Shown here piece after piece: positions 1-7,516 of a stretch of DNA of 33,785 nt (position 1 is the first letter of the stretch; each line of letters starts with the position of its first letter). A program made the translations under genes and the position numbers. The notes beneath the pieces were generated by a model that was not told the origin of the DNA, ran no database searches, and worked only from the letters and a program-made list of their open reading frames with translations. Source of the stretch: Acidobacteriota bacterium (GTDB taxonomy: Bacteria; Acidobacteriota; Terriglobia; Bryobacterales; Bryobacteraceae); the NCBI GenBank assembly GCA_028876805.1, contig JAGWQP010000036.1:1-33785 (forward strand), read 5' to 3'.

Positions 1-2
1 CG

Positions 3-38
3 AAAACGATCCACGTCGTGAAGATCAAGGGGCAATAA
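3..38 (+). CDS. possible 3' end of an upstream gene (partial)
   Basis: From the window edge one frame reads eleven codons ending in KTIHVVKIKGQ and a TAA stop. The alternating hydrophobic and basic pattern looks like the last strand of a real protein. Eleven codons are too few to assign a family. No gene follows for about 400 bases, which fits the end of a transcription unit. It could equally be a chance open stretch. Confidence 0.3.
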   Translation, partial: KTIHVVKIKGQ

Positions 39-443
39 CGGCGCGTTCCCGTTCATGATTCTCATACGCTGGTCGCGAGCGTGAGGGATTGGGATAACTT
101 CTGCTTACATCATTGACCTCGGTATCATAGAGTGACGCTCTTTGACGCAAAGATGGGGTTGACCCTTGTCTCGCCAACAGCCTACAGGGCTTGGATGAGA
201 CCGCGTAGCGGACGCGGCGGGGCGTCTTTGAGGGAGCGGGCCAACCAGAGGCCACCTACGATCAACGACGGTTTTCACCAATAACATTCGTGTCGCTCGG
301 GTTGACCCCTTGTTCTCCATCGAGGCGGCAAACTGTCCCATCTTATACAAGGGGTATCTATCCCTACGAGAGGACTGGAAAGGCGCCCTCATACTGAACG
401 ACGCGTGCCATTTTATCGAAGGCCCGGTCGAGAGGAGGCGCGT
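39..443. other. intergenic stretch, no gene seen
   Basis: The short frames here have no recognisable protein character. The only structure noted is the ten-base string GGGTTGACCC, present at 156-165 and again at 299-308, each followed within one base by TTGT. The string is nearly palindromic (GGGT..ACCC) and contains TTGACC, which resembles a -35 box, but no convincing -10 element lies 16-18 bases further on. The stretch presumably holds the promoter of the gene at 444. Confidence 0.5.
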
Positions 444-782
444 ATGTCTCATTTGGAACGGGAAGACAGGACGGAAACCGAAGCGCTCTGGCTTGAAAAG
501 TTGCACGAAGCTGAGCACTGGTATGAGATCGCGATCGCCCGAACTAAAAGGGTTCTAAACGAGTACGACTCAATGTCGCCCTCCAGCCGGGACCTCGAAT
601 TGAAGCGTGCTCTGAAATTCCAGAATGAGGCTATGGACGAGTATGCCGAAGTGTTTGCGCAATTGATGAGTGAAAGTCAGCGGGCAGAAAAGGGAGCCCC
701 AACAAAGCCCCAGACTCAACAAAGGCGTTCCCGGACGTCGGGCAAAGCGAAACCGTTGTATAAGCGGGCGGGAAGCACATAA
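444..782 (+). CDS. small charged helical protein, hypothetical
   Basis: I do not recognise the family. The 112-residue product begins MSHLEREDRTE. Residues 1-80 are rich in Glu, Lys, Arg and Leu and should form two or three amphipathic helices. The last 30 residues are a basic, Gln/Ser/Thr-rich tail (KPQTQQRRSRTSGKAK) that is probably disordered. There is no signal peptide or membrane segment, so it should be cytoplasmic. The start at 444 is chosen because GAGAGGAGG lies just upstream; an in-frame ATG at 405 lacks such a site. It stands alone, with over 400 bases free on each side. The basic tail could contact nucleic acid, but that is only a guess. Confidence 0.6.
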   Translation: MSHLEREDRTETEALWLEKLHEAEHWYEIAIARTKRVLNEYDSMSPSSRDLELKRALKFQNEAMDEYAEVFAQLMSESQRAEKGAPTKPQTQQRRSRTSGKAKPLYKRAGST

Positions 783-1203
783 AGGAATCCGGCCAGGCTT
801 GGACGCTCGATTGATCTACAGCGTCTTTGGCATCCTCGGCAGTCCCTAGGCAACACAAAATCGGCTCGCCTCCCGACTCGAATGGATAACTTGCTGAAGT
901 CTTCGGTTGCGGCAAATCTGCGAATGACGCCCGGTGGGGACGATTGTCTCGTTCGGTGACTGTCGGTCAAGCGCCCAAGCGTTAGCAGAAGGGCCAATCG
1001 AGTTGGGACGAAGCGACGGCTGCAAGTATTTCTTGCTAGGGCACGACCAGCCAACCTCACCGCGCCAGCCTCCCCACCCGCTCCCAGCCCGCTCCGATCG
1101 CCGATTGAGTGAAGGTCCTGGAGCCCCCTACAGAGGTGGCTGGTGTATACTGGCCACAATCTGGTTCGATGAAAATTCGATGAAAGTGGAGTTCCAGGCC
1201 AAA
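783..1203. other. intergenic stretch with possible -10 element
   Basis: No convincing gene is seen. The frame of the next gene stays open upstream from 934, but its residues look non-secretory and random, and the signal peptide begins only at 1204. A TATACT string at 1146-1151 could be a -10 box for the DUF6152 operon. No good -35 box stands 16-18 bases before it. The same GTATACTG string occurs upstream of the GlcG operon at 4059-4066. Confidence 0.4.
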
Positions 1204-1632
1204 ATGATCCCATCCCAACTTTGGCGGCTCGTCGCCGCGATCGCTTTGCTTGCGATTCCGCTCGCGGCGCACCATTCCTTTGGCGCCGAATACGACGCCA
1301 ACAAGCCCATCACCCTCACGGGCGTTGTGACGAAAATCGAGTGGACCAACCCCCACAGCTACTTCTACCTCGACGTCAAGGACGAGAAAGGAACTGTGGC
1401 GAACTGGAAGTTCGAAGGCTATGGTCCAGGCGTCCTGTACCGCACCGGCTGGAAGAGAGGAATCAGTATGAAACCGGGCGACACGATCACGGTAACAGGC
1501 TGGCGCGCCCGTGACGGCACCAATTGGGGCCATTCACGGCAGGTCACGCTGGCCAGCGGCGAAAAGCTCTTCTTCGGTCCTCCGGCGGGTACCGGAGATG
1601 GCGGAAGCGTACCCCCGGTGGAGGTGAAATGA
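1204..1632 (+). CDS. DUF6152-like secreted protein (copy 1)
   Basis: A 142-residue exported protein of a family I recall as DUF6152; its function is unknown. Residues 1-22 form a signal peptide ending PLAA. Cleavage after that Ala would leave a mature protein starting HHSFGAEYD. Shared family marks follow: KIEWTNPHSYFYLDV, then GDTITVTGW and RARDGTNWG, and a C-terminal strand with ASGEKLFFG. The all-beta pattern and length suggest a small barrel. ATG 1204 is preferred over ATG 1180 because a GGAG lies before it and the signal peptide starts there. The stop overlaps the next gene by four bases (ATGA), so the two are probably translationally coupled. The N-terminal His pair and the NPH histidine could bind a metal, which is an inference. 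Confidence 0.85.
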   Translation: MIPSQLWRLVAAIALLAIPLAAHHSFGAEYDANKPITLTGVVTKIEWTNPHSYFYLDVKDEKGTVANWKFEGYGPGVLYRTGWKRGISMKPGDTITVTGWRARDGTNWGHSRQVTLASGEKLFFGPPAGTGDGGSVPPVEVK

Positions 1633-2468
1633 TGGGCCGAGTCTTGGCCGTTCTCGTCGCCCTGACCCTGTCTTTGCCGGCGCAAAACGCCACGCGAGAC
1701 AAGAACAAGGCTTCCACCAAGGGTTCGGTCCCGCGCACTCCCGACGGCAAGCCGGATCTGACCGGTGTCTGGCAGAGCGGCAGCACGGTCAAAGGGAGTT
1801 GGGAAGAGGCCAATTCCGGGACGGGTATCGGCGGAACGGGAAAGAATCCGTCGGCACCCGCGATTCTATCGGCCTCGGACCGGCCGGCGGCGGCCGAAAG
1901 AGCTCCTTATCAGCCCTGGGCCGCCCAGAAGGTCCTCGAGTCGTACAAGAACCGAGGCATTGACGATCCCGCGGCCGAATGCCTGCCGCCCGGCGTTCCC
2001 AGAACCTCAGTCTTAGGGCTCTTTCCGACTCAGATCATCGAGACCCCGAAACAAATCGTAATTTTGTATGAGTACATGCACGAGTACCGTATCATTCCGT
2101 TGAACGCAAAGCATCCCGACGATCTCTCGCCCACCTACATGGGCGATTCGGTGGGCCGTTGGGAGGGAGACACACTGGTAGTGGACGTCACGGGATTCAA
2201 CGAAAAGACGTGGCTGGTCGGCACCGGCACCTTTCACACCGACGCGCTGCATGTGACCGAGCGTTACACACGCGTCGATAAGGACCAGATCAACTACGAC
2301 ATCACCATCGAGGATCCCAACGTCTTGACCAAGCCGTGGGTCATTCACACCAACCTGATGTTGCGGGACGGCACTCGCCTTCAAGAGTACGTGTGCGCGG
2401 AAAACAACCTGGCTCCGGCGTTTTACGAAAGGATGCAGAAAAACGGCATCAATTTCCAGCGTCCGTGA
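1629..2468 (+). CDS. secreted GVW-family protein, unknown function (copy 1)
   Basis: A 279-residue protein with a short signal peptide (about residues 1-18, ending LPAQ). It belongs to a family with five members in this window. Family marks are PRTPDGKPDLTGVW at 35-48, a first Cys at 118 (AECLPPG), GDSVGRWEGDTLV at 172-184, the cluster HTDALHVTER with H203, H208 and E211, the strand YDITIEDPNVLTKPW, and a second Cys at 256 (EYVCAEN). The two cysteines could form a disulfide in the periplasm. The mostly beta pattern and the GxW start recall lipocalins, but no fold is proven. GGAGGTG precedes ATG 1629, and the gene overlaps DUF6152 copy 1 by four bases, so the two products are likely made together. 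Confidence 0.85.
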   Translation: MMGRVLAVLVALTLSLPAQNATRDKNKASTKGSVPRTPDGKPDLTGVWQSGSTVKGSWEEANSGTGIGGTGKNPSAPAILSASDRPAAAERAPYQPWAAQKVLESYKNRGIDDPAAECLPPGVPRTSVLGLFPTQIIETPKQIVILYEYMHEYRIIPLNAKHPDDLSPTYMGDSVGRWEGDTLVVDVTGFNEKTWLVGTGTFHTDALHVTERYTRVDKDQINYDITIEDPNVLTKPWVIHTNLMLRDGTRLQEYVCAENNLAPAFYERMQKNGINFQRP

Positions 2469-2531
2469 CGCGGTTTCCGAAGCCCTTCCGGCTAGGCGCC
2501 GGTACACAATTTCTTTCACACGAGGTGCGTG

Positions 2532-3506
2532 ATGCTTGCGCGTTTCAGCCGACTCGAATCCTGGCTCGCTACGCTTTGCCTGGCTGTGGTTGCTGGTGCT
2601 GCCATGGGACCACTTTCGCCAGTTGTCGACGCCCAGCGGGCTCGCACGGCGAACGACGCCGTCTACACCGACGCTCAGGCCGTGCGCGGCCGGGCCCTCT
2701 ATCAGCAACGCTGCGCGGTGTGCCACGGCGAGCGACTGAGTGGCGGGCTCGCGCCGCCGCTTTCGGGGAGCGCCTTCCTGGGGGCATGGGGAGGGCAGTC
2801 CCTGTGGGACCTGTTGAGCAAGATCCGGAACACCATGCCGGCAGACGATCCAGGGAAGCTGACGCCTTCCCAGTCGGCCGATCTGGTGGCCCATCTTCTT
2901 CAGGTTGGCAAATTCCCCTCGGGCGAGGCCGAGCTCGGCACAGACGCGGCGGGGCTAAAGGCCATCGTACTCCCCGCCCAGCCGTCGATCGCGTCAGTAG
3001 CCTCACGCGCGCCGACACTTCCGGCGACGGGCAATCTGCAGCAGTTGATGGCCGGCATTCTATTTCCCAGCTCGAATATCATCTTCAACGTTCAGACCAA
3101 CGACCCCAGCGTGCCGGCGAAGCCCGGCGAGGTGGGCAAGGGAGCCTTCTCCTGGGTCGACTGGGGAGCCGGCATCTATAGCGGGTGGGATCTGGTCGAT
3201 AACGCGGCCGTTTCGGTGGCCGAATCGGCTCCGCTCCTTTTGACGCCGGGGCGCCGCTGCCAGAACGGCCGGCCCGTGCCGATCGACAGGCCCGATTGGA
3301 TCAAGTTCACGCAGGGGCTCGCGGAAGCGGGCCGCGCTGCGTACAAGGCCTCGCAGACCAGGAGCCAGGAGGCGGTGACGGAAGCCACCAATCAACTCGC
3401 CGATGCCTGCTTGAACTGCCACCGGGTGTATCGCGACAAGCCAGGCGGCACGCGTGCGGACCCATCGAATAAGGCGGCCCGTTGCGTGCCATCGGCCGGG
3501 GGCTAA
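2532..3506 (+). CDS. two-haem cytochrome c (class I plus c'-like domain)
   Basis: A 324-residue exported protein (signal segment about residues 9-35, ending VVDAQ). Residues 48-128 form a class I cytochrome c domain with CAVCH at 61-65 and TMP with Met102 as the probable sixth ligand. Residues about 168-324 look like a cytochrome c'-type four-helix domain with its haem motif late, CLNCH at 293-297, followed by RVYRDK. Both haems should sit in the periplasm. The 63-base gap to the GVW gene and the same strand suggest one operon. A role as electron acceptor for a periplasmic dehydrogenase is likely but not shown. The start is ATG 2532, with GAGGTG just before it; a GTG lies one codon earlier. 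Confidence 0.85.
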   Translation: MLARFSRLESWLATLCLAVVAGAAMGPLSPVVDAQRARTANDAVYTDAQAVRGRALYQQRCAVCHGERLSGGLAPPLSGSAFLGAWGGQSLWDLLSKIRNTMPADDPGKLTPSQSADLVAHLLQVGKFPSGEAELGTDAAGLKAIVLPAQPSIASVASRAPTLPATGNLQQLMAGILFPSSNIIFNVQTNDPSVPAKPGEVGKGAFSWVDWGAGIYSGWDLVDNAAVSVAESAPLLLTPGRRCQNGRPVPIDRPDWIKFTQGLAEAGRAAYKASQTRSQEAVTEATNQLADACLNCHRVYRDKPGGTRADPSNKAARCVPSAGG

Positions 3507-4147
3507 CCGATCTAATCTGACCGTCTGCCGGCGCCCCACGCCAGCTTGAGAGGTGCTTGATTGCCTCCTACGTGGAGTGGGGACACCAGTAAGGCTCAAG
3601 CTCTCTCGCCTGAACCGTACTGGACCTCAGAATTAGTTTTACGAGACGGCGGCCGACTCCGTGGTCGCATGGACGAGGCCTTAGCTGACCCGTTACAGGA
3701 CAACGGCCCCCGGCTCGGCGCACGCGCAATTTATCAACAAGGATTCGTGGACTTCTGCTTCCGGCGGAGCCCCGCCCCGATCACGTAAACTTACGCCAAG
3801 CCTATACCGGCGGCTCCACGGCTTGAGCGTGCTGGCGATGATTATCAGAACGGCCAACAGTACATCATTCTGCGCAATCCGTCCGGTGAGGTCGAAGCCC
3901 GCGCGGGCGCATCGAAGGCTACCGTTTTTGCCGACATCAGCTGGTGGCGTCCCAGCTCCGCTACGCTGGATCTTCATCACTTGCTCGCCAGTTTCGCCCG
4001 TTCCGGACCCATGGGGTGATCGAGCCATTGCAAGCGCCCACGCCGTTATTTTCGCGGAGTATACTGTCTCATGCGACCTGAAACATATCGCGGGCGGCCG
4101 CCCGCCAGGTGGCACACTTGCGCAAAACAAAGTCAAGGGAGGACGAA
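3507..4147. other. intergenic stretch with possible gene remnant and operon leader
   Basis: About 640 bases without a clear gene. The frame from 3561 to 3788 runs to a TAA; after it the same frame is open to 4020 and reads in a protein-like way (DDYQNGQQYIILRNPSGEVE at 3837-3896). It has no good start, no ribosome binding site and no family that I recognise. It may be a decayed gene or chance. A TATACT string at 4060-4065 could be a -10 box for the next operon. A perfect 16-base palindrome lies at 4090-4105. Confidence 0.45.
4090..4105. repeat. 16-base perfect palindrome in GlcG operon leader
   Basis: GCGGGCGGCCGCCCGC reads the same on both strands. It ends 42 bases before the ATG at 4148 and lies about 25 bases after the TATACT string at 4060, so it would fall in the untranslated leader or at its start. 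It could be an operator for a dimeric regulator or fold as a hairpin. In GC-rich DNA a palindrome of this length can also arise by chance. Confidence 0.5.
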
Positions 4148-5296
4148 ATGAAACTTCGTCTCGTTGGATTGGGATTGGCCGCAGCCGGCGCAATTGCGCT
4201 GGGCGGCGTGGCGTTTGCTCAAAACGTACCGGAGCAATTCGTCGTCAGCGGCAAAGCCGCCGAAAAAATTCAGGATTTCACCACCATCAATCTGGCCACC
4301 GCGGAGCGCATTGCCGATGCGTGCGAGAAAGCCGCCACTGCCGAGGGCGTGCAAATCAGCATCATGGTGCTCGACAATGACGGCAACCATGTCTACATGG
4401 ACCGCATGGATGGCCAGGGCTATCTCAATATCGTCACGGCGGAGATGAAGGCGCGCACCGCGCTGGCAGACCGGCAACCCAGCAAGCTTCGGATGAACAC
4501 CGTGATTGAGGACCCCACGCGGGAACTTCAGTTCATTCAGCTTGGTTTGTTTTCCAATTCCGGCGGGCTTCCCATCGTCGTCAACAAGCAGATGATCGGC
4601 GTGGTCGGTGTCGGGGGTTCCGCGCCGCGCGTGCCCGTATGGAGCGACGAGATTTGCGCTCAGAAGGCGCTGGTCGAGGTGATCGGGCCGTCGGTCCCGC
4701 CGCTGGCGAAGGACCTTCCGCCGCGGAGGAACCCCAACCCGGGCCATGCGCCGGTACCGCGCTTTGCCTCCGCCACGACGCCCAAGTCTAGCCTGCCGGC
4801 GGAATTCGTAGTCGGCGGCAAAGGCGCCGCAAATGTCTTCGACGGCAATCAGATTTCGCTTGCGGCCGCTAAAAAGATCGCCCGCACCTGCCGCGACTGG
4901 GCGGTGTCGAAGGGCGGCACAGCATCGATATACGTGATCGATAATGCCGGCGAGTTCGTGCACCTGGAGCGCATGGATGGCCAGATCTACAACAACATCC
5001 GCACGGCTCTGTTGAAGGCGCAGACAGCACTGAGGAGCCGCCAGCCCACCTCCATCCGCACGGCACAGCTCAAGAACGACCCGGACGGCATTCCGCGGCA
5101 GCTAGGTAATTTCAATTTCTTCACAAATTCGGGCGGCATCCCCATCGTGGTCGATGGGCAGATGATCGGGGCCGTCGGCGTGGGCGGAGGCGCGGGCGGC
5201 GGCGATGAGAATTGCGCCATCGAAGGTCTGAAGGCGACATTCGGCGAGCACGTGACGCTGCCGGTCTATCCGGCTGCGGCGGGAGCCGGGCAATAA
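4148..5296 (+). CDS. exported tandem GlcG/HbpS-like (DUF336) protein
   Basis: A 382-residue protein with a clean signal peptide (residues 1-24, ending VAFAQ). The mature part holds two copies of the GlcG/HbpS haem-degrading-like domain (PF03928), at about 29-183 and 218-373, joined by a Pro-rich linker. Both copies carry DRMDGQ or ERMDGQ and a stretch like SNSGGLPIVV followed by QMIGVVGVGG. Single-domain relatives are about 130-160 residues long, so this is an internal duplication. Family members bind haem or small organic molecules; the ligand here is unknown. AGGGAGGA lies before ATG 4148. It heads a three-gene exported set with a cupin and a class II aldolase homologue, which suggests a shared periplasmic substrate. 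Confidence 0.88.
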   Translation: MKLRLVGLGLAAAGAIALGGVAFAQNVPEQFVVSGKAAEKIQDFTTINLATAERIADACEKAATAEGVQISIMVLDNDGNHVYMDRMDGQGYLNIVTAEMKARTALADRQPSKLRMNTVIEDPTRELQFIQLGLFSNSGGLPIVVNKQMIGVVGVGGSAPRVPVWSDEICAQKALVEVIGPSVPPLAKDLPPRRNPNPGHAPVPRFASATTPKSSLPAEFVVGGKGAANVFDGNQISLAAAKKIARTCRDWAVSKGGTASIYVIDNAGEFVHLERMDGQIYNNIRTALLKAQTALRSRQPTSIRTAQLKNDPDGIPRQLGNFNFFTNSGGIPIVVDGQMIGAVGVGGGAGGGDENCAIEGLKATFGEHVTLPVYPAAAGAGQ

Positions 5297-5308
5297 GTGA
5301 ATGGGGAA

Positions 5309-5335
5309 CCCGGCGGTAGTCACTCAACCGCCGGG
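5309..5335 (+). other. strong intercistronic hairpin
   Basis: CCCGGCGGT at 5309-5317 is the exact reverse complement of ACCGCCGGG at 5327-5335, giving a nine-pair GC-rich stem with a nine-base loop. It begins 13 bases after the stop of the GlcG-like gene and ends 25 bases before the cupin start. No T-run follows, so it is not a classic terminator. It may stabilise the upstream message or partly attenuate transcription, making the first gene more abundant than the other two. Confidence 0.65.
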
Positions 5336-5360
5336 CCATTCCTCACAGCAGGGAGGGACT

Positions 5361-5993
5361 ATGCAGAAGAGCCGGAGAATTTCAGCCAAGGTCGCGCTCG
5401 GCACAAGCGTTGCCGTGTTGGCGCTGATGGCGCAGGCAGGCGGGCCCAACCCGACCTGCCACCATTGCTCAGCCACGTATATTCCAGTGTCGGAGCTGAA
5501 TGCGTACACGGACAAGGCCGTGAAGTACCGTCTGGTCGATCAGCAGGTTCGCTCGGTGGACGTCGGTAAGGTCCAGGTGGGCATCGGGATGGTAACCCGC
5601 GGCAAGCTTCTTGCTGACCCCAACCGCAAAGGCGCAGTGGCCGAACATGAGCAAGTCAGCGAAGTCTACCATGTGATCGATGGAGAGGCGACGCTGCTAA
5701 CCGGGCCGGACCTGGTCAATCCCGTAAAAAGACCGGCGGACGAGCAGACGGTCCGGCTGCAAAATGGCCCAGGTTACAATTCCGACGAAATCCGGCAGCC
5801 GATGACAACGCGCCTCAAACCGGGTGATGTGTTAATCATTCCCGCCGGCACCGGGCATCTGTTCACCGAAATTCCCGATCACATCACGTATATGATGGTG
5901 CGGATCGATCCCGACAAAGTGGTGCCGACTAAGAGCCAAGCTCAATCCGAGGCTGACCTGAAGGCCATTCCCCCGAGGAAAGGCGCGAAGTGA
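5361..5993 (+). CDS. exported cupin-domain protein
   Basis: A 210-residue protein with a signal peptide (about residues 1-26, KSRRISAK then a hydrophobic run to LMAQAG). The mature N terminus has a CHHC motif at 33-36. A single cupin barrel covers about 70-185. The metal motif reads EHEQVSEVYHV (H96, E101, H104), the strand KPGDVLIIPAGTGH supplies H166, and D173-H174 follow. Cupins of this kind bind a divalent metal and may be dioxygenases, isomerases or plain binding proteins; the sequence does not decide. GGGAGGG precedes ATG 5361. Its stop overlaps the next start (GTGA at 5990), so it is coupled to the aldolase homologue. Confidence 0.85.
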   Translation: MQKSRRISAKVALGTSVAVLALMAQAGGPNPTCHHCSATYIPVSELNAYTDKAVKYRLVDQQVRSVDVGKVQVGIGMVTRGKLLADPNRKGAVAEHEQVSEVYHVIDGEATLLTGPDLVNPVKRPADEQTVRLQNGPGYNSDEIRQPMTTRLKPGDVLIIPAGTGHLFTEIPDHITYMMVRIDPDKVVPTKSQAQSEADLKAIPPRKGAK

Positions 5994-6805
5994 GCCGCCG
6001 CGCCTTCAAAGTCACGATTCTGGCCGGGCTAGCCTTGGGAACAGCTTTCGCTATCAGGAACCTACTGGCGCAATCGACGAGTTCGCGCGATCGAGTTCTG
6101 GTGGACGAACTGGTCCTCGCCAATCGCGTGCTGGCTCACGAAATTGGGGTTCTGGATGCGTACGGACACGTCAGCGTCCGGGATACGCGGAATCCCAATC
6201 GCTATTACCTGTCGCGCGCCATCTCGGCCGGTATGGTGACTGCCGCGGATATCATCGAGTACGATCTCGACAGCAAACCGGTGGAGGGCGACCGTTCCGA
6301 CGGGTACCTCGAGCGCTTCATCCACGGCGAAATCTACAAGGCACGCCCCGACGTGATGGCCGTGATCCACGCCCACTCGCCGGAATTAATCGCGTTCGGA
6401 TCGAGCTCGGTTCCCCTCCGGAACATGATTCACACCGGAGCGTTCATCAATGACGGCGTACCGATCTTTGATGTCCGCAAGTTCGGAGGCACTGCGGACG
6501 ATATGTTGATCCGCAATCCCGCGCTGGGTAAGGCTCTAGCTCAGGCGCTCAGCAGCAAAACGGCGGTGATTCTTTACGGACACGGTGTCGCAGTTGTGGG
6601 TGCCAGCCTGCCCACAGCCGTAAGTAACGCCTATTTCCTGAACATGAACGCCAAGGTAGAGGAGCAGGCGATCGCGCTGGGCGGCACCGTCTCCTATCTG
6701 GAGCGCGAGCCCGGCGCGAAAAGGCCGGCGAACGTTGCGCCCGCCGGGGCGGCAGCGAACAACCGCGCCTGGGAGTATTGGAAACGGCAGGTCGCCGGGA
6801 AGTGA
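5990..6805 (+). CDS. Tat-exported class II aldolase/adducin-family protein
   Basis: A 271-residue protein starting with GTG that overlaps the cupin stop by four bases. The N terminus MSRRAFK plus a hydrophobic run to about residue 28 is a twin-arginine signal, so the folded, metal-loaded enzyme should act in the periplasm. That is unusual for this normally cytoplasmic family. The zinc site is complete: HGE with E114, HAH at 127-129, and YGHG with H198. GHVSVR at 59-64 stands where relatives have GNxSxR. Family enzymes cleave sugar phosphates or decarboxylate aromatic hydroxy acids. A phosphorylated substrate is unlikely in the periplasm, so a decarboxylase or a retro-aldol reaction on a small hydroxy acid is a fair guess. 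It ends the operon. Confidence 0.85.
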   Translation: MSRRAFKVTILAGLALGTAFAIRNLLAQSTSSRDRVLVDELVLANRVLAHEIGVLDAYGHVSVRDTRNPNRYYLSRAISAGMVTAADIIEYDLDSKPVEGDRSDGYLERFIHGEIYKARPDVMAVIHAHSPELIAFGSSSVPLRNMIHTGAFINDGVPIFDVRKFGGTADDMLIRNPALGKALAQALSSKTAVILYGHGVAVVGASLPTAVSNAYFLNMNAKVEEQAIALGGTVSYLEREPGAKRPANVAPAGAAANNRAWEYWKRQVAGK

Positions 6806-7516
6806 CCGCGGCAAGCAGTTCGAGATGGACCCGCACTGTGCACCTGGGATTTGAAAACCGCTAGCTAGAAGCTTCGATTTTTGAAGCGCTCGTCAATTGC
6901 CGCTGGTACGCTCGGGTTGGCACGCCCGCTCGCGGTAAACAAGCTGGCCTGAGTCGACGTTTCTCGATCACCCCAGCCCGCGAGCAAGTACCGGTGCACC
7001 TTGAAATGGAAATCCATCTTGGCTCCAGTCGGGTCCGGACCGCTTCCAACAGATGTTTCCCTTCAGGCGTTTTGGACGACCGTTTCGGTCGCATCCTCAC
7101 GAATCGTACAATCCGGCCCGTAGGGCGACCATGGATCTCGATGGCGCCAATGGCGGTGGCGAGCGAGAAGGTTCTTGGTGGTTCGCGAGCCATGGCCCCC
7201 GCACGCTCTCGATTTTTCTGGATCTCGAAGTGACCCTCAGAGAACGCTTGTCGGCGGCGGGGGAGCGAGATGCGACGGACGGGAATTTCGTGCTCCAACC
7301 TGAATCAACTCGCCGGGGGTCAACAGCGGGGTTCGGTAATTTCGCGGTCCCTGCCTGGGCTGGGATCGGGTTGATGAATCAACAGCTCCGTCTGAACGGC
7401 GCCCTTGACCAGCCAGTAGCGCCCGGGTCTCAACCCAGCAAAGCGCACTCAACCCCGAAGGCGAACACCTCATCAGTCGCGCTTAACAAAAAGCTCGTCC
7501 ACGAGGCGCTCGGGGT
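6806..7516. other. intergenic stretch between converging operons, no gene seen
   Basis: About 710 bases separate two converging transcription units. Frames of up to 162 codons are open, but they are rich in Arg, Ser and Pro, lack ribosome binding sites and resemble no family that I know. I see no tRNA, no terminator with a T-run and no insertion-sequence ends. The length is unusual for a convergent gap and may mark a lost gene. Confidence 0.5.

Noticed and set aside
156-308. Two copies of GGGTTGACCC as a possible tandem promoter or operator
   Set aside because: No -10 box at the right distance from either copy, and a ten-base repeat 143 bases apart is weak evidence.
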